This document shows positions 5,386 to 6,752 of a stretch of 6,752 nt of DNA, one piece after another; the first letter of the stretch is position 1; each line of letters starts with the position of its first letter. The DNA comes from Acholeplasmatales bacterium Tener_01 (GTDB lineage Bacteria; Bacillota_I; Bacilli_A; ML615J-28; CAG-698): positions 1 through 6,752 of the forward strand of contig LVBR01000175.1 of the NCBI GenBank assembly GCA_001604495.1, read 5' to 3'. The notes below the pieces were generated by a model that did no database searches, was not told where the DNA came from, and was given only the letters and a program-made list of their open reading frames with translations. The position numbers and the translations under genes were made by a program.

Positions 5386-6684
5386 CTACTTAATAAGTTT
5401 TTTTGCCTTTCTCATATATTCAGTTACTGGAATCTTTGATGTACATGAATATGAACATAATCCACATTCAATACATTTCTTAGCTCCAAGTTTAATAATT
5501 GCATCTTTATCATTAGCTTTATAAGCATTCATAATACTAACAGGTTGTAAACCAACTGGGCAAGAATATACACATGATGCACATCTTACACATGGCTCTT
5601 CTACGTTATCGTGATGATTTAGAATAATTACACTAGTAACAGTTCTTGTAACAATTACATCATCTCTAACGTGACTTACACCCATCATTGGTCCACCAAG
5701 GATAAATACTTTATCTTTATCCTCATCAACATATCCGCCACAAAGTTCAATTAACTCTTGAACGCTTGTTCCAACACGAACTCTAAAGTTTTGAGGAAAC
5801 TTGATTCCATCACCAGTTAAAGTGAAATATCTTTTAACAACTGGTAAATTGTATTTAATGGCCTTGTAAATTCCAACAGCAGTTGCCACATTGAAGTTCA
5901 TAATGCCATATTTACTAGGTAAAACACCACTTGGAATATCAATTCCTAAAGCACTTTTAATCATCGCAATTTCCCATCCTTGAGGATAGAAATTACCAAT
6001 TCTTGCAATTTCTATTGGAAGGTCAGGATATCTTTGTCTAACGGCATCTAATACTTCAAAGATATCATCATATTTTTTCTTAATACAAATAATCGCTTTT
6101 TCCGCTTTAAATGCTTGAAGAATATATTTAATACCAATCATAATTCTATCTGGCATTTCCATCATCAAACGATGGTCGCTAGATAGATATGGTTCACATT
6201 CAACACCATTTAATAAAATATATTTAATAGGGTCTTTTGTTTGGAATTTGATATATGTTGGGAAACTTGATCCACCCATACCAACAACAGCACATTGCTT
6301 GATAATCTCAGCCATTTCATCTTTTGTAAGTTTAGCAATCTCTTCATCAGTTCTTTCGCGAACTGATTCATCAAAAGTATTCAACTTATCATTTTGAATC
6401 TTGATGAAATCAACCATTTTACCAGCTCTATGGAACTTCTTTACAGTCCCAACAATAGTACCGCTGACAGTAGAATGAATTGGTTGATCAAAATAACCAC
6501 CATGACGCATTCCGATGATAGTACCGATTTTTACATAGTCTCCTGGCTTACAGTAGATTTCAGAAGTTCCACATCTTGCATTAGTTACTGCAAGATAAAC
6601 ATAATCCGGATCAACATAACGAATTGTTGGTAGAGATTTTGTTAAATTTCTTATATCTTTTATGCCCCTAGTTTTTTCTATCAT
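5386..6684 (-). CDS. rnfC: Rnf electron transport complex subunit C
   Basis: RnfC is the peripheral cytoplasmic subunit of the Rnf complex that carries FMN and two [4Fe-4S] clusters and exchanges electrons with NAD(H). The 432-residue product has an N-terminal barrel-sandwich-like part (CKPGDYVKIG from about residue 45). A Rossmann-type nucleotide/FMN region follows, with GMGGSSFPTY near 135 and NGVECEPYLSSDHRLMME near 159. Next is the loop YPQGWEIAMIKS near 233, and then an SLBB-like segment. Two cluster motifs lie near the C-terminus: CVRCASCVYSCP (Cys 365, 368, 371, 375) and CIECGLCSYSC (Cys 404, 407, 410, 414). Length is normal for Gram-positive RnfC, without the long repeat tail of some proteobacterial forms. 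I chose ATG 6684 over an in-frame GTG at 6702 because AAAGGA sits 9 nt before the ATG. It is the first gene of the operon, 8 bp before rnfD. One oddity is that the usual YPQGGEKQLI loop reads YPQGWEIAMI here. Confidence 0.95.
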   Translation of the reverse strand: MIEKTRGIKDIRNLTKSLPTIRYVDPDYVYLAVTNARCGTSEIYCKPGDYVKIGTIIGMRHGGYFDQPIHSTVSGTIVGTVKKFHRAGKMVDFIKIQNDKLNTFDESVRERTDEEIAKLTKDEMAEIIKQCAVVGMGGSSFPTYIKFQTKDPIKYILLNGVECEPYLSSDHRLMMEMPDRIMIGIKYILQAFKAEKAIICIKKKYDDIFEVLDAVRQRYPDLPIEIARIGNFYPQGWEIAMIKSALGIDIPSGVLPSKYGIMNFNVATAVGIYKAIKYNLPVVKRYFTLTGDGIKFPQNFRVRVGTSVQELIELCGGYVDEDKDKVFILGGPMMGVSHVRDDVIVTRTVTSVIILNHHDNVEEPCVRCASCVYSCPVGLQPVSIMNAYKANDKDAIIKLGAKKCIECGLCSYSCTSKIPVTEYMRKAKKLIK

Positions 6685-6693
6685 ATATTTTTT

Positions 6694-6699
6694 TCCTTT
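6694..6699 (-). promoter_or_regulatory. rnfC ribosome-binding site, fixes the rnfC start
   Basis: On the minus strand AAAGGA lies 9 nt before the ATG at 6684. The in-frame GTG at 6702 lies just upstream of this site and is probably not a start. Using it would place the Shine-Dalgarno inside the coding region and leave almost no leader after the predicted transcription start. Confidence 0.75.
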
Positions 6700-6710
6700 C
6701 ACACCTTTGT

Positions 6711-6716
6711 ATTATA
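6711..6716 (-). promoter_or_regulatory. -10 element of the operon promoter
   Basis: On the minus strand this reads TATAAT, a perfect -10 hexamer, 17 bp downstream of TTGATA. Transcription would be expected to begin near 6703-6706, giving a leader of only about 20 nt before the rnfC ATG at 6684. That is too short for a riboswitch or attenuator, so control would have to act at the promoter or from outside the window. The spacer contains a small inverted repeat, AAAAG-4 nt-CTTTT (about 6721-6734), of doubtful meaning. Confidence 0.85.
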
Positions 6717-6733
6717 CTCTAAAAGGCCACTTT

Positions 6734-6739
6734 TATCAA
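6734..6739 (-). promoter_or_regulatory. -35 element of the operon promoter
   Basis: On the minus strand this reads TTGATA, one base from the TTGACA consensus. It lies exactly 17 bp upstream of a perfect TATAAT (6711-6716), the optimal spacing for a sigma-A/sigma-70 promoter. The pair sits just before rnfC, the first gene of the cluster, and no other convincing promoter was noticed inside the operon. Confidence 0.82.
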
Positions 6740-6740
6740 C

Positions 6741-6752
6741 ACTATTAATAGT
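6741..6752. promoter_or_regulatory. 12-bp perfect palindrome upstream of -35
   Basis: The last twelve bases of the window, ACTATTAATAGT, equal their own reverse complement and lie one base upstream of the -35 hexamer. This position would suit an activator or repressor site. The sequence is AT-rich, so a chance palindrome is quite possible, and the window ends here, so any longer symmetry cannot be seen. It does not match the Rex or Fur operator patterns I know. Confidence 0.25.

Noticed and set aside
6685..6702. In-frame GTG at 6702 as the rnfC start, giving six extra residues (MKGKKY)
   Set aside because: The added codons are themselves the Shine-Dalgarno region (AAAGGA) of the ATG at 6684, and the GTG has almost no leader after the predicted transcription start.
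6700..6720. Riboswitch or attenuator in the leader, for example FMN-sensing, given the flavin genes
   Set aside because: The predicted leader is only about 20 nt, far too short for a known riboswitch.

Overview
The window holds what looks like one complete ten-gene operon, entirely on the minus strand. It runs from a sigma-A type promoter at the right edge (about 6711-6739) to an intrinsic terminator at the left edge (about 31-67). The DNA is strongly AT-rich, ribosome-binding sites are AGGAGG-like, TGG codes Trp and TGA is used as a stop, so the standard bacterial code applies. The proteins look like those of low-GC Bacillota. A Bacilli, Erysipelotrichia or Tenericutes-related lineage is my best guess, but the sequence alone does not settle the taxon.

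The first part of the operon encodes an Rnf complex, the membrane-bound ion-translocating ferredoxin:NAD+ oxidoreductase, in the order rnfC (6684-5386), rnfD (5377-4307), rnfG (4297-3758), rnfE (3758-3060), rnfA (3063-2479). Next comes an unrecognised 72-residue cysteine-bearing membrane protein (2479-2261), then a strikingly short RnfB (2264-1938). This RnfB keeps the membrane anchor and the RnfB-type Fe-S domain but has none of the ferredoxin-like 2x[4Fe-4S] modules. The last part is apbE (1919-954, the FMN transferase that flavinylates RnfG and RnfD), a membrane-anchored NusG-domain-II protein (967-572) and a Gx-transporter/'heptaprenyl diphosphate synthase component I' family membrane protein (575-57). 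As I recall, the last two families are those called EetA and EetB in the flavin-based extracellular electron transfer loci of Listeria and Lactiplantibacillus.

Genes are tightly packed. Most junctions overlap by 1-14 bp (TAATG or ATGA type) and the largest gap is about 18 bp, so the genes should be co-transcribed and often translationally coupled. In the usual model, electrons pass between ferredoxin and NAD+ through RnfB, the RnfA/RnfE membrane Fe-S site, the covalent FMNs of RnfG and RnfD, and RnfC. ApbE attaches those FMNs outside the membrane.

The most interesting departure is the electron-entry end. The ferredoxin modules of RnfB are gone. Directly beside the gene is a new small anchored protein with a CxxCx4C cysteine pattern matching the core of the RnfB cluster motif. 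The two may form a split, reduced ferredoxin-docking unit. No RNA genes, mobile elements or CRISPR repeats were seen, and there is no gene-free stretch over 300 bases.
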